Shown here: positions 10,495 through 18,611 of the stretch, one piece after another
Layout: each line of letters begins with the position of its first letter
How positions within the stretch are numbered: the first letter of the stretch is position 1
Assembly (NCBI RefSeq): GCF_002591975.1
Contig: NZ_NVQE01000006.1
Coordinates: 120,212-184,211, forward strand
Direction: 5' to 3'
DNA from: Mycobacterium neglectum
GTDB lineage: Bacteria > Actinomycetota > Actinomycetes > Mycobacteriales > Mycobacteriaceae
DNA length: 64,000 nucleotides
Notes under the pieces: generated by a model
What the model was told of the DNA's origin: nothing
Database searches by the model: none
The model's input: the letters and a program-made list of their open reading frames with translations, nothing else
Made by a program: the position numbers and the translations under genes

Positions 10495-12573
10495 CTATTC
10501 GCAGGTGGTGTCCGCGGCGTTGGTGACCGTGAGATCCTCGGGCAGATCGGTCGCAGTGCTATTGGTGCCGTGCGCGACGTGGACCTGCACGTGAGATCCA
10601 CTCGTGGGCGGCGAAGTCACCGAATAGAAGTCGGTGCCGAGCACCACCTGTACGACGTCGCCGAGGTTGGTGGAACGTTCGATGGTCGAGTTGGGGAGGG
10701 CCGACGCGACGGTCGCGGCGGCCTGTTCGTTGCCCGGCGAGAAGAAGACCGTCGTCGTGTCCAGCGGACCGGGGTAATCGTCGGGCGTGATGACGTTGAA
10801 CCCATGCGTTTGGAGTTCGCCGGCGGCGGTCGCGCCCAGCCCGTCCTCGGCGGTCGAATTCGACACCTGCACGGTGATGTCGTTCGGGTCCGTCGTGATC
10901 GTGTCGAGGAGTTCGGTTGGGGCAGCGGCGTCCTGACTGGGTGTCTCGGTCTGGCTCTCGGGGGTGCCTGGTACCGGGGTGTTGTTGGCGTTCTTCTCCT
11001 CGGGCAGCGGATCGTCGTTGATGATCGCGTCGAAGATGGCCTCGTTGTCCTCCTCACGGAGATGCTCATTGCCGTACTCGTCCATGTATCCCGTGGTCGG
11101 CACGGTGAGGAAGGTGATCCGGCCCGCTGCGATGCCCTGAACCGACTGGCCAAGCGTGACGAGGTCCTTGGTGTCCATGTTGTCGACGTAGCTGTCGTTG
11201 ATGAACATGTTGACGACGTTGTTGAGCTTGGACAGCGAGAAGAACACTTCCCTGGAGATCATCGAGCGCAACAGCGAGGACAGGAACAGCTGCTGACGTT
11301 TGATGCGGCCATAGTCGCCGTTGGTCTCCGTCGTGACCTGGCGGGCCCGCACGTAGTTGAGCGCGGTGTGGCCGTCGACCATCTGCCGGCCCGGGTTGGC
11401 CAGTACGGTGCCCAGCTCGTAATCCTCCAGCGGGGTGGTGCTGCACACCTCAACACCGCCGAGCGCATCGACCATCTTCGAGAATCCCGCGAAATCGACC
11501 GCCATGAAACGGTTTACGTACAGGCCCGACATTTTCTGGATGACCTTCACCAAGCACTTCGGTCCGCCAACGGCATAGGCGGAATTCAGCTTGTACTCGG
11601 TGTAGACCTCGTCGGCCCCGTACATCGGTGACTCCGGGTCGGTGATCGGGCCGTATTCGCCGGTCTTGGGATCCCACGGCTCGCACTTCATGGGCTCGAT
11701 GGCGAGGTCGCGCGGAAACGACACCGCCACAACGCGTTCACGGTTGGCGGGGATGTTCACCAGCATCACCGTGTCCGACCTCGCGCCGGCGGCTTCATCG
11801 GTGGTGCCCGCTCCCATGTCGACGTTCTCGCCCATGCGGCTGTCCACGCCGACGATCAAGAAGTTCTCGTCGCCGAACTGTGCGTTCGCGTCGACGATGT
11901 CGCGTGATTCGGGATCGAGCGCGGAGATCCGGTTGAGCATGTTGTTCTTTGCCGACTGCCACTGCCACGCGCCACCGGTGAGGGCAAGGGCGAGCACCGC
12001 GAGCACTGCGGTGATGGCACGGCCGGCCGCCATCGACTTGCGGCGGCGGCGCGGATGCTGATCGGTCTGTCTGCGGCTCCTGCCGATGTGTGACGGTGGC
12101 ACGCGGTCGACCTGGTGGGTCAACGTCAGATCCGGCAGCTCGGAGGCCTGCGCCGCGATGGCGGGGATGATCTCGGTATCAAAGCTGTCGTCGTCCGCCA
12201 CCTCGTCGGACCGCTCGTACCACGTGGACGCCGGTACGGCATCGATGACTTCCGTCGGCGGTGGCGGCGGTGGTTGTGGCGCAGCAGGCGGGGTGCTGTT
12301 TTCGGGCCGGTGGCGCTTCAGTTCCGACGGGACGGCGTGATCGCCGTTGAGCTTCGCGATCAGGTCGGCGACCGTGATCCCGTCGGTGTGGTTGTTGGGC
12401 GTTGAGGTGGGCTGTGCGTCGTCTTCAGCGATGCCGGAGCGCTCCCACGGCGCGGCGCCTGGCAATGGCGGAGCGCTTCGGGTAAGCCACTCGTAGGCGT
12501 CGGATGGGCCATCAGGTGCCGACGAGTCACCCCGGCCATGACGGCCGGGAGTGGCGTTATCGCCGTCACTCAT
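10495..12573 (-). CDS. LytR-CpsA-Psr family cell-wall ligase with LytR_C domain
   Basis: LCP enzymes attach arabinogalactan or other polymers to peptidoglycan. This 692-residue protein has a long acidic cytoplasmic segment, one membrane helix near residues 185-205 (AITAVLAVLALALTGGAW), the LCP domain (NFLIVGVDSR, SDTVMLVNI, VVAVSFPRDLAI, NYVRARQVT) and a C-terminal LytR_C domain (ITVQVSNSTAEDGLGATAA). It corresponds to Rv0822c. The ATG at 12573 has GGTGGA upstream and was preferred over one 28 codons earlier. The 100 bases between it and phoU show no gene. Confidence 0.92.
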   Translation of the reverse strand: MSDGDNATPGRHGRGDSSAPDGPSDAYEWLTRSAPPLPGAAPWERSGIAEDDAQPTSTPNNHTDGITVADLIAKLNGDHAVPSELKRHRPENSTPPAAPQPPPPPPTEVIDAVPASTWYERSDEVADDDSFDTEIIPAIAAQASELPDLTLTHQVDRVPPSHIGRSRRQTDQHPRRRRKSMAAGRAITAVLAVLALALTGGAWQWQSAKNNMLNRISALDPESRDIVDANAQFGDENFLIVGVDSRMGENVDMGAGTTDEAAGARSDTVMLVNIPANRERVVAVSFPRDLAIEPMKCEPWDPKTGEYGPITDPESPMYGADEVYTEYKLNSAYAVGGPKCLVKVIQKMSGLYVNRFMAVDFAGFSKMVDALGGVEVCSTTPLEDYELGTVLANPGRQMVDGHTALNYVRARQVTTETNGDYGRIKRQQLFLSSLLRSMISREVFFSLSKLNNVVNMFINDSYVDNMDTKDLVTLGQSVQGIAAGRITFLTVPTTGYMDEYGNEHLREEDNEAIFDAIINDDPLPEEKNANNTPVPGTPESQTETPSQDAAAPTELLDTITTDPNDITVQVSNSTAEDGLGATAAGELQTHGFNVITPDDYPGPLDTTTVFFSPGNEQAAATVASALPNSTIERSTNLGDVVQVVLGTDFYSVTSPPTSGSHVQVHVAHGTNSTATDLPEDLTVTNAADTTCE

Positions 12574-12707
12574 CGTTCCACCGGCCTCCGACTCTTCTAC
12601 CGCCGTGCGCGACGTTGCGCCCCGACGTACGCAGCGCTCCCCTATAGGTGACAGCACCTTGCGTGGCCCCGACGCTGGAGCCCTTTACGGACGAGACTCA
12701 TATCGTA

Positions 12708-12770
12708 CTGAGACATCCTGAGAGATGTGATGTCAGAGTCGTCTCAGGTGAGAGACGACTGTGAGACGAC
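12708..12770. promoter_or_regulatory. Cluster of CTGAGA/GAGACGAC repeats upstream of the LCP gene
   Basis: GTCGTCTC (12738-12745) pairs with GAGACGAC (12752-12759), and GAGACGAC recurs at 12763-12770 directly after the dus stop. CTGAGA repeats and an ACATC/GATGT inverted pair lie further toward the LCP gene. It may be a dus terminator hairpin, an operator for the LCP promoter, or both. Confidence 0.4.
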
Positions 12771-13934
12771 CTAACCTCCCGAGTTCATGACCTCGGCGCC
12801 CGCCGGAACCGTGCAGTCGTCGGGGTCTGTTAGCCAGCCTTCGGGCAGCGACACCGCCGCGGGCGACCCCTGCCGTCCCCGTGGCCCCGTCGCCGCCGCC
12901 GGGAAGCCGATGTCCGGATCGAGGCCATCGAGCAGCGTTCGCAGCTCTTTCAACGTCTTGACCAGCGCCAATGACCGCCGCAGGTCGGCGCCGGCGGGAA
13001 AGCCGTGCAGGTACCAGGCGACGTGCTTACGGATGTCGCGCATGCCCTTGTCCTCGCCGAAATGGGCGGCGAGGAGTTCGCCGTGGCGCATGACGATCGC
13101 CGCGACCTGGCCCAGCGTCGGCGGGGTGGCCACGGGTGTTCCGGCGAAAGCCGCCGACAATTCGGCGAAGAGCCATGGCCGACCAAGGCAGCCGCGGCCG
13201 ATGACGACTCCGTCGCAGCCCGTCGCATCCATCATCGCCAGCGCGTCAGTGGCCTCGAAAATATCGCCGTTGCCCAGCACAGGAACCGTCGTGACGTGCT
13301 GTTTCAACGCTGCGATCTGCATCCAGTCGGCTTCGCCGGAGTACCGCTGCGAGGCCGTGCGCGCGTGCAGTGCGACGGCGGCCGCGCCCTCCTCGGCGGC
13401 GATCCGGCCCGCGTCGAGATGGGTGTGATGAGCGTCATCGATTCCGATCCGGAATTTGACCGTCACGGGGATGTCGGTGCCTTGCGTCGCGGCCACGGCG
13501 GCCCCGACGATCTGCCCGAAGAGCTTGCGCTTGAACGGCAGCGCCGCACCGCCCCCACGACGGGTGACCTTGGGGACGGGACAGCCGAAGTTCATGTCGA
13601 TGTGATCGGCCAGGCCCTCGTCGGCGATCATCTTCGCCGCGAGATACGTGTTGTGTGGATCGACGGAGTAGAGCTGAAGCGATCGCGGGGTCTCGTCGTC
13701 GGCGAAGGTGACCATGTGCATGGTCGCCGGATGGCGCTCGACCAAGGCCCGCGCGGTCACCATCTCGCACACGTAGAGCCCACTGACCGTTCCGGCCCTT
13801 TCGAGCTCCAATTCACGGCACAGCGTGCGGAAGGCGACGTTGGTGACACCCGCCATCGGCGCCAGCACGACCGGGCTTCGTAGCGCGATGGGACCGATCT
13901 GCAGCGCGGGGCGAGCGTCGGTTAGGACGCTGAT
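12771..13934 (-). CDS. dus: tRNA-dihydrouridine synthase (DusB-like)
   Basis: Dus enzymes reduce uridine in the tRNA D-loop using FMN and NADPH. The protein (about 387 residues) has the FMN barrel start VVLAPMAGVTNVAFR, the signature DHIDMNFGCPVPKVTRRGGG with the catalytic Cys, and the phosphate-binding VPVLGNGDI and GCDGVVIGRGCLGRPW. It matches Rv0823c. No ATG, GTG or TTG lies in frame near the expected N-terminus: the frame reads GTC ATC AGC within the end of desA1, with GGTGGGG just before the ATC, so an ATC start is proposed. The next upstream in-frame ATG is 60 codons inside desA1. Confidence 0.85.
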   Translation of the reverse strand: MSVLTDARPALQIGPIALRSPVVLAPMAGVTNVAFRTLCRELELERAGTVSGLYVCEMVTARALVERHPATMHMVTFADDETPRSLQLYSVDPHNTYLAAKMIADEGLADHIDMNFGCPVPKVTRRGGGAALPFKRKLFGQIVGAAVAATQGTDIPVTVKFRIGIDDAHHTHLDAGRIAAEEGAAAVALHARTASQRYSGEADWMQIAALKQHVTTVPVLGNGDIFEATDALAMMDATGCDGVVIGRGCLGRPWLFAELSAAFAGTPVATPPTLGQVAAIVMRHGELLAAHFGEDKGMRDIRKHVAWYLHGFPAGADLRRSLALVKTLKELRTLLDGLDPDIGFPAAATGPRGRQGSPAAVSLPEGWLTDPDDCTVPAGAEVMNSGG

Positions 13935-14935
13935 GACCCCACCAGAAGATCCTTGGCAGCCTTCTTCTCGGCCACCTTCGCGATGCGCTCGAGCCTGCGT
14001 TGCTTGGCGATATCGAACTTCACGCAGGTTTCCTCGAGCTCCTCGATGTGCACGGCGAGTTCGTCGCGCAGTCGGGCGGCGTCGCCGGTGAAGTCGTCGC
14101 GCTCGAAGATCCGCCACTTCTTGAGCACCGGCATCACGACGTCGTCGAGGTGGATCCGCGGGTCGTACACGCCACCGGAGGCGATGGTGACCGCCTTGCG
14201 CCGGAAGTCCGGGATCGTGTACCCGGGCATCTTGAAGTTGGTCAGCACCTTGTGCAGGGAGTGCATCGCCTGGTTGGGCGCCATATCAAACCCAGCAGCC
14301 GAGACGTCACGATAGAAGATCATGTGCAGGTTCTCGTCGGCCGAAACCCGTTGCAGCAGTTGGTCTGCGACGGTCTCGTTGCATGCCTTGCCCGTGTTGC
14401 GGTGCGACACCCTGGTGGCCAGCTCCTGGAACGTCACGTAGATGACGGAGTCGAACAGGGAGTCGGCGAAAAGATCAGCGTCGCCCTCCAACTGCTGGTT
14501 CTGGCCGGGGGAGAAGCCGCGGGTGACCTGCTCGATGCGCAGCTGCTCGAGCTCAACGGGGTCGATCGAACGGGTAACGAGGAGGTAGTCACGAAGCGCG
14601 ATACCGTGCCGGTTCTCCTCGGCGGTCCACCGGTTCACCCAGAAGCCCCACGGCCCGTCCATCGAGAAGTTCATCGCGATCTCGCGGTGATAGGACGGCA
14701 GGTTGTCCTCGGTCAACAGGTTGGTCAGCATCGCCACCCGGGCGACCTCGGACAGCTTCGACTCGTCGGGGTCCCAGTCCTTGCCGCCGAGTGCGTAATA
14801 GTTCTTGCCGTCCGACCACGGGATGTAGTCGTGCGGATTCCAGTCCTTACGCATGGTCAGGTGTCGGTTGATGTTCTTCTCGACCACTGGCTCGAGCTCT
14901 GTGAGCAGCTGCAGGTCGGTCAGGTCTTTCGACAT
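13922..14935 (-). CDS. desA1: Acyl-ACP desaturase DesA1
   Basis: DesA1 introduces a double bond during meromycolic acid synthesis and is essential in mycobacteria. The 337-residue protein is a ferritin-like diiron enzyme; the two iron-binding EXXH elements are EENRHG and DENLHMIFYRD. The ATG at 14935 is preceded by GGGAGGGG. Its end overlaps the dus start, so dus is probably translated from the same message. It matches Rv0824c in size and context. Confidence 0.94.
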   Translation of the reverse strand: MSKDLTDLQLLTELEPVVEKNINRHLTMRKDWNPHDYIPWSDGKNYYALGGKDWDPDESKLSEVARVAMLTNLLTEDNLPSYHREIAMNFSMDGPWGFWVNRWTAEENRHGIALRDYLLVTRSIDPVELEQLRIEQVTRGFSPGQNQQLEGDADLFADSLFDSVIYVTFQELATRVSHRNTGKACNETVADQLLQRVSADENLHMIFYRDVSAAGFDMAPNQAMHSLHKVLTNFKMPGYTIPDFRRKAVTIASGGVYDPRIHLDDVVMPVLKKWRIFERDDFTGDAARLRDELAVHIEELEETCVKFDIAKQRRLERIAKVAEKKAAKDLLVGSSAS

Positions 14936-14974
14936 GAGCCCCTCCCAAGTTATCTGTACCTGTTGGTAGCACTC

Positions 14975-15004
14975 AATATATCTGTGTCCCCCGGTGACAT
15001 TCAA
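14975..15004 (-). promoter_or_regulatory. Probable SigA promoter of desA1
   Basis: On the minus strand TTGAAT (15004-14999) and TATATT (14980-14975) are separated by 18 bases, about 40 bases before the desA1 start. Confidence 0.5.
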
Positions 15005-15015
15005 GTTGGGCGCGG

Positions 15016-15041
15016 GCTTGTGTCGCATTCGCAACACAAGC
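15016..15041. promoter_or_regulatory. 26-bp palindrome upstream of the desA1 promoter
   Basis: GCTTGTGT (15016-15023) is repeated inverted as ACACAAGC (15034-15041); two further inner base pairs match. It lies 12 bases upstream of the -35 element and about 40 bases beyond the TetR gene's stop, and is a good regulator-binding candidate. Confidence 0.55.
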
Positions 15042-15081
15042 CCCACTGGCGCTGGTCGCCCGCTATTCCGACGCGCAAGTG

Positions 15082-15684
15082 TCAGTAGCTCGACACCCGG
15101 CTCAGCAGCATCTCGATGCAGTAGTCGATGAACTGCTCGCGCGTCGCGGTGAGTCTTCCGTTCAAGTAGGCGGTGAACAACGCCGTCAGCGCACCGATCA
15201 ACCCGGTGGCGACCATCGCCGCCTGCGCCGGGTCGCCGATGCGAGTCAGCTTGCGCTGCACCAGTTCGATGAAGCTCGGCATCCATTCGGCACCCGAGCG
15301 GGTCAGCACCGGCTCCTTCTCGGGCGCCAACAGCAGTACACGTCCGCGCGCCGGATCGTCCACCATCAGCGCGACGAACTGTTCCACCGCGGCGCGTGGG
15401 GTGTTCGCCGTTGTCAGCGTGGCCATCGCGCGCGCACAGACGTCGTCGTAGACCGCGCGGACGAACTCGTCACGATCGGTGAAGCTCTCGTAGAAGTAGC
15501 GCTCGGTCAGACCGGCCGATCGGCAAACCCCGCGCACCGTCAGGGCGGGACCTTGGGCACCACCCAGGTGTGCGACGCCTGCGGCGATCAGTTCGTCGCG
15601 GCGCAGCGCCTGGCGGTCCTGCAGTGGCACGCCGGACCATCGGCCGCGTCGTTGACCCGAAGGCACAACCCTCCTAGACTCCAT
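15082..15684 (-). CDS. TetR family transcriptional regulator
   Basis: This 200-residue protein has an N-terminal TetR helix-turn-helix (about residues 25-75: LTVRGVCRSAGLTERYFYES) and an all-helical ligand domain. It corresponds in position to Rv0825c. It lies upstream of desA1 on the same strand and is divergent from the MpaB-like gene, so either could be a target. The ATG at 15684 is preferred to an ATG at 15738, which would read through the divergent promoter. Confidence 0.85.
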   Translation of the reverse strand: MESRRVVPSGQRRGRWSGVPLQDRQALRRDELIAAGVAHLGGAQGPALTVRGVCRSAGLTERYFYESFTDRDEFVRAVYDDVCARAMATLTTANTPRAAVEQFVALMVDDPARGRVLLLAPEKEPVLTRSGAEWMPSFIELVQRKLTRIGDPAQAAMVATGLIGALTALFTAYLNGRLTATREQFIDYCIEMLLSRVSSY

Positions 15685-15686
15685 TG

Positions 15687-15720
15687 TGACAACGTATGTA
15701 GTCAGAATAGGTGATTCTGA
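15687..15720. promoter_or_regulatory. Palindromes between divergent TetR and MpaB-like genes
   Basis: TCAGAAT (15702-15708) is repeated inverted as ATTCTGA (15714-15720) around AGGTG. A second overlapping pair TGAC (15687-15690) and GTCA (15701-15704) has a 10-base spacer. These are likely autoregulatory TetR sites; binding is inferred. Confidence 0.5.
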
Positions 15721-15740
15721 CTGGATGGGAAGCTTCATCA

Positions 15741-16748
15741 GTGACTCAAGATACGTCCGCTGCCTGCCCCGTGAACAGTGCGGCCGCCCCTGTGGGGGCG
15801 GGGTGCCCCGTTTCGTCGGATGGATATGACGCCCTGCCGCAGCCGCTGGGGCCCGACTCGCTGACGTGGAAGTACTTCGGTCGTTGGACCGGGATGCTCC
15901 AAGGTCCCTGGGCCGGCTCGATGCAGAACATGCATCCGCAGTTGGGCGCCGCCGTCCAGCAGCACTCGATCTTCTTCATGGAGCGGATGCCGCGGCTCTA
16001 CCGGTCTGTCTATCCCATCGGGGGCGTGGTGTTCGACGGCGACCGCGCGCCCAAGACCGGGGCACAGGTCCGTGACTATCACATCGGGATCAAGGGTGTC
16101 GACGATCAGGGCCGCCGCTACAGCGCGCTGAACCCCGACGTCTTCTACTGGGCGCACGCGACGTTCTTCAAGTCGACGCTGCTTGCCGCTGAATGGCTCG
16201 GCGGTGGCCTCACCGAGGCGCAGAAGCGCCAGCTGTTCGACGAGCACATCGTGTGGTACCGGATGTACGGCATGAGCATGCGGCCGGTGCCGAAGACGTG
16301 GGAAGAATTCCAGGAGTACTGGGATCACATGTGCCACAACGTGTTGGAGAACAACTGGGCCGCGCGTGAGGTGCTCGATCTCTCGTCGATGACCAAGCAT
16401 CCCTCGCTGCAGTGGATGCCCGATTGGCTGTGGCAACTCAACATCGCGGGGATGCAGAGGTTCTTCAACTTCACCACAGTCGGCTTGTTCGACCCGGCGG
16501 TGCGAGAGCTCATGGGCTACACCTGGACGCCACGTCAGGAGCGGCTGCACCGCTTGTTCGGCAAGGTCGTGTACCGGGTCGTCAAGCTGCTGCCCAAGCG
16601 CATGATGATGCACCCGCGCAAGCGATCTGCGTGGGACCGGGCCAGTGGCCGGTTGCCTGCGGACTCGCCGTTGGTCGAAACGCCGGCACGCAATCTGCCG
16701 CCCGTGGAGTACCGCGACAACCCGCACTACTACTCCCCGAAGGTCTGA
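15741..16748 (+). CDS. MpaB/DUF2236 family oxygenase-like protein
   Basis: The 335-residue protein belongs to the DUF2236 family, related to rubber oxygenase Lcp and fungal MpaB, which are haem enzymes; its substrate is unknown. The family core DVFYWAHATFFKSTLLA and the RRYSALNP segment are seen. The N-terminus has two cysteines in AACPVNS and AGCPVSS. It corresponds to Rv0826. GTG at 15741 is chosen because GGGAAG lies upstream; a GTG at 15711 is possible. Confidence 0.85.
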   Translation: MTQDTSAACPVNSAAAPVGAGCPVSSDGYDALPQPLGPDSLTWKYFGRWTGMLQGPWAGSMQNMHPQLGAAVQQHSIFFMERMPRLYRSVYPIGGVVFDGDRAPKTGAQVRDYHIGIKGVDDQGRRYSALNPDVFYWAHATFFKSTLLAAEWLGGGLTEAQKRQLFDEHIVWYRMYGMSMRPVPKTWEEFQEYWDHMCHNVLENNWAAREVLDLSSMTKHPSLQWMPDWLWQLNIAGMQRFFNFTTVGLFDPAVRELMGYTWTPRQERLHRLFGKVVYRVVKLLPKRMMMHPRKRSAWDRASGRLPADSPLVETPARNLPPVEYRDNPHYYSPKV

Positions 16749-16751
16749 GCG

Positions 16752-17108
16752 CTAGCGGCCTACGGCGTGCGGCGTCCACATCACGCCGTCGAAATATCGT
16801 ATCTGACAACGGTTTTGCGGGTCCGGGAACCAGCCTGCCTGAACCGGGGGATAGCGGCCGAACACGCCTCGCTGATCCCCGCGCAGGCTCAGTCGGTACT
16901 CGTAGTCGGCACGGGCGCGCAGGCCGGCGTCGCGGATGGCAAGTGCCTTCCTGCGGCGGCTGACGAACAAGAGCAGACCGACGATCGCCGTCACCGCTAC
17001 TGCTTCATACCAACCGTTCGCGAGCCACCAGAACGTCACCAGCGCGGCGACGCCGGTGATGACGGGATGGCGCCGCCAGAACGAGCGCCGGGCCTGCTGG
17101 TAGAACAC
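16752..17108 (-). CDS. Small membrane protein with C-terminal DUF2510 domain
   Basis: The 118-residue protein has two hydrophobic segments (about residues 16-33 and 35-50) and ends in a DUF2510 module, GWFPDPQNRCQIRYFDGVMW. That aromatic-rich module is common in actinobacterial membrane proteins and its role is unknown. It is convergent with the MpaB-like gene, 3 bases away. Confidence 0.8.
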   Translation of the reverse strand: MFYQQARRSFWRRHPVITGVAALVTFWWLANGWYEAVAVTAIVGLLLFVSRRRKALAIRDAGLRARADYEYRLSLRGDQRGVFGRYPPVQAGWFPDPQNRCQIRYFDGVMWTPHAVGR

Positions 17109-17233
17109 ACCGTGAGATTACTGCGGTTTCCTCTGTCGCGATTACGCGGGCGACGAGAGGGCCGCTGCCATTCGGCAGACATTTCTTCCCCGCATATTGG
17201 GAGGCGTCATTCGCGTGACGCAGCGCTGCTGGG

Positions 17234-17662
17234 TCAGGCGGTTAATCCAATTCGACGGCGGGTTGTGACGCGTCGGTGGCAGTTAGCGCAGCGAACCTCA
17301 CATTTGCCGATCTCGGCTTGTATAGCGGCCAAATTCCAGCCGGTGCGCGCCATAGATCCGACATCACGGAGTTTGTCCCCTGTCACGTGATCGAACTCAA
17401 GGACTACTAGGTCACTTTCGCCGCAGTCGACGCACGGGTGGGTTAGCAAGTACTGCTGGACGTAAGCCTTGGCGGCGGCGATGGCCTTCCGTTTGCCAGC
17501 GCGACGATGTGTGTTCTTCTCAGGCGTTCGCCGGTAGTACGCCCGGTTATATTCTCTGCGGCAGTCCGCACAGTAGGTGCCCGTGAACGCGCGACGATCC
17601 TGACTGCAACGTGGGCACCGTTTGGTGAGCATGACCGGGACCTTAACTTCGGGGCCCGACAT
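17234..17662 (-). CDS. HNH endonuclease-like protein with zinc knuckles
   Basis: The 142-residue product has an N-terminal two-CXXC zinc ribbon (CPRCSQ and CADCRREYNRAYY) and a C-terminal HNH-like core: CVDCGE, LEFDHV, then CEVRCANCHRR. Such small HNH proteins occur in phage and as free-standing mobile nucleases. It begins 5 bases downstream of the tRNA-Lys 3' end on the same strand, so its message may be released by tRNA processing. An internal ATG at 17632 is an alternative start. Confidence 0.75.
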   Translation of the reverse strand: MSGPEVKVPVMLTKRCPRCSQDRRAFTGTYCADCRREYNRAYYRRTPEKNTHRRAGKRKAIAAAKAYVQQYLLTHPCVDCGESDLVVLEFDHVTGDKLRDVGSMARTGWNLAAIQAEIGKCEVRCANCHRRVTTRRRIGLTA

Positions 17663-17667
17663 TTAAG

Positions 17668-17740
17668 TGCCCCCCGTAGGGCTCGAACCTACGACCTGCG
17701 GATTAAAAGTCCGTAGCTCTACCAACTGAGCTAGAGGGGC
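17668..17740 (-). tRNA. tRNA-Lys (anticodon TTT)
   Basis: The 73-base cloverleaf has acceptor GCCCCTC/GGGGGGC, D-arm GCTCAGTTGGTAGAGC, anticodon loop CTTTTAA and T-arm GTAGGTTCGAGCCCTAC with A73. CCA is not encoded. Confidence 0.97.
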
Positions 17741-17779
17741 GTGAGGCAACAGGATACTGGGTGCCGTCGGGCGGCTCGT

Positions 17780-17809
17780 TTGAGGATTGGGGTCCCGGTA
17801 ACCTAAGCT
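17780..17809 (+). promoter_or_regulatory. Probable promoter of the Glu-Asp-Phe tRNA cluster
   Basis: TTGAGG (17780-17785) and TAAGCT (17804-17809) are separated by 18 bases, about 50 bases before tRNA-Glu. Confidence 0.5.
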
Positions 17810-17862
17810 ATCCAAGCTCCCAGCGTCACAGCGTTGTGAGTACCCCGGAGAGATTCGGCTTG

Positions 17863-17935
17863 GCCCCCTTCGTCTAGCGGCCTAGGACGCCGCCCTTTCA
17901 AGGCGGTAGCGCGGGTTCGAATCCCGTAGGGGGTA
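17863..17935 (+). tRNA. tRNA-Glu (anticodon TTC)
   Basis: A 73-base cloverleaf with acceptor GCCCCCT/AGGGGGT, anticodon stem CCGCC/GGCGG around loop CTTTCAA, and T-loop TTCGAAT. It is first in a three-tRNA cluster. Confidence 0.97.
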
Positions 17936-17969
17936 CGCGCGGCACCGTACGCTGGAGCCGCAAAAGCAA

Positions 17970-18043
17970 GGCCCTGTGGCGCAGTTGGTTAGCGCGCCGC
18001 CCTGTCACGGCGGAGGTCGCGGGTTCGAGTCCCGTCAGGGTCG
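17970..18043 (+). tRNA. tRNA-Asp (anticodon GTC)
   Basis: A 74-base cloverleaf with acceptor GGCCCTG/CAGGGTC, anticodon loop CTGTCAC between CCGCC and GGCGG, and discriminator G. Confidence 0.97.
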
Positions 18044-18089
18044 CCACTATTGGCGAGGCATTCGGTGATCGATATGGCCGGTGCCTTCC

Positions 18090-18163
18090 GGCCAGGTAGC
18101 TCAGTTGGTACGAGCGTCCGCCTGAAAAGCGGAAGGTCGCCGGTTCGATCCCGGCCCTGGCCA
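18090..18163 (+). tRNA. tRNA-Phe (anticodon GAA), integration target
   Basis: A 74-base cloverleaf with acceptor GGCCAGG/CCTGGCC, anticodon loop CTGAAAA and A73. Its 3' 49 bases plus one more base are duplicated exactly at 22299-22348, so this intact copy marks the left end of an integrated element that restored the tRNA 3' end. Confidence 0.97.
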
Positions 18164-18164
18164 C
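18115..18164 (+). repeat. Left attachment repeat (attL) in tRNA-Phe
   Basis: Fifty bases, from the anticodon-stem side of the D-arm to one base past the tRNA, are identical to 22299-22348 in direct orientation. Confidence 0.9.
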
Positions 18165-18170
18165 CATTCT

Positions 18171-18611
18171 TTACCTGCATCGACACGGGTCTTGCACTCG
18201 GTTGTCAGTTCGATTCGTCCTGTTCTTCGGTCTTCTGTGTGTGTGAATCTCGGTCGCGTGAAGCAGATCTAGGTTGGCTGCGACCTTGTCCAGCTCGTCG
18301 GCGTAGAGGTCGCTATAGATGTTCGCGGTCACGGTCGGTGGAGTGACCCATCGTTTCTGGACGTATCGAAGGTCTGCGCCCGATTTTCGAGGCAGGTTTG
18401 CGTAGGTGTGGCGTAGATCATGGATGGTCTGCGGAGCCGGTTCTATCTTCTTGAGGGCCTTGTTCCAGTGGGTGTGCCGACGCCAGTTGTTGGAGCGCAG
18501 CATCGCGCCATTGGGTGACGTAACGGCGGGGGTGGATGCGCACGTCTTGATCCCCGGCGTGAGGTTGGCGTGGTCGATGGCAGGGATCCCAGCCGCGGCG
18601 CCGGGTTCCAC
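18171..18611 (-). pseudogene. Tyrosine integrase C-terminal relic
   Basis: The C-terminal half of a phage-type tyrosine recombinase is recognisable: TSPNGAMLRSNNWRR, the catalytic HDLRHTYA box, LRYVQKR and TVTANIYSDLYADELDKV. The next catalytic motif, expected as RMGHST, reads RWVTPP because two nearby indels shift the frame and back with net loss of one codon; the out-of-frame DNA still encodes MGHST. The N-terminal half and core-binding domain are missing or scrambled upstream. The protein should be inactive. Confidence 0.8.

Noticed and set aside
10432..11631. Long plus-strand open frame over the LCP gene
   Set aside because: It is the antisense shadow of a high-GC gene with clear domains; its protein has no recognisable family features.
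13005..13883. Plus-strand frame over dus
   Set aside because: Shadow of dus; no family features.
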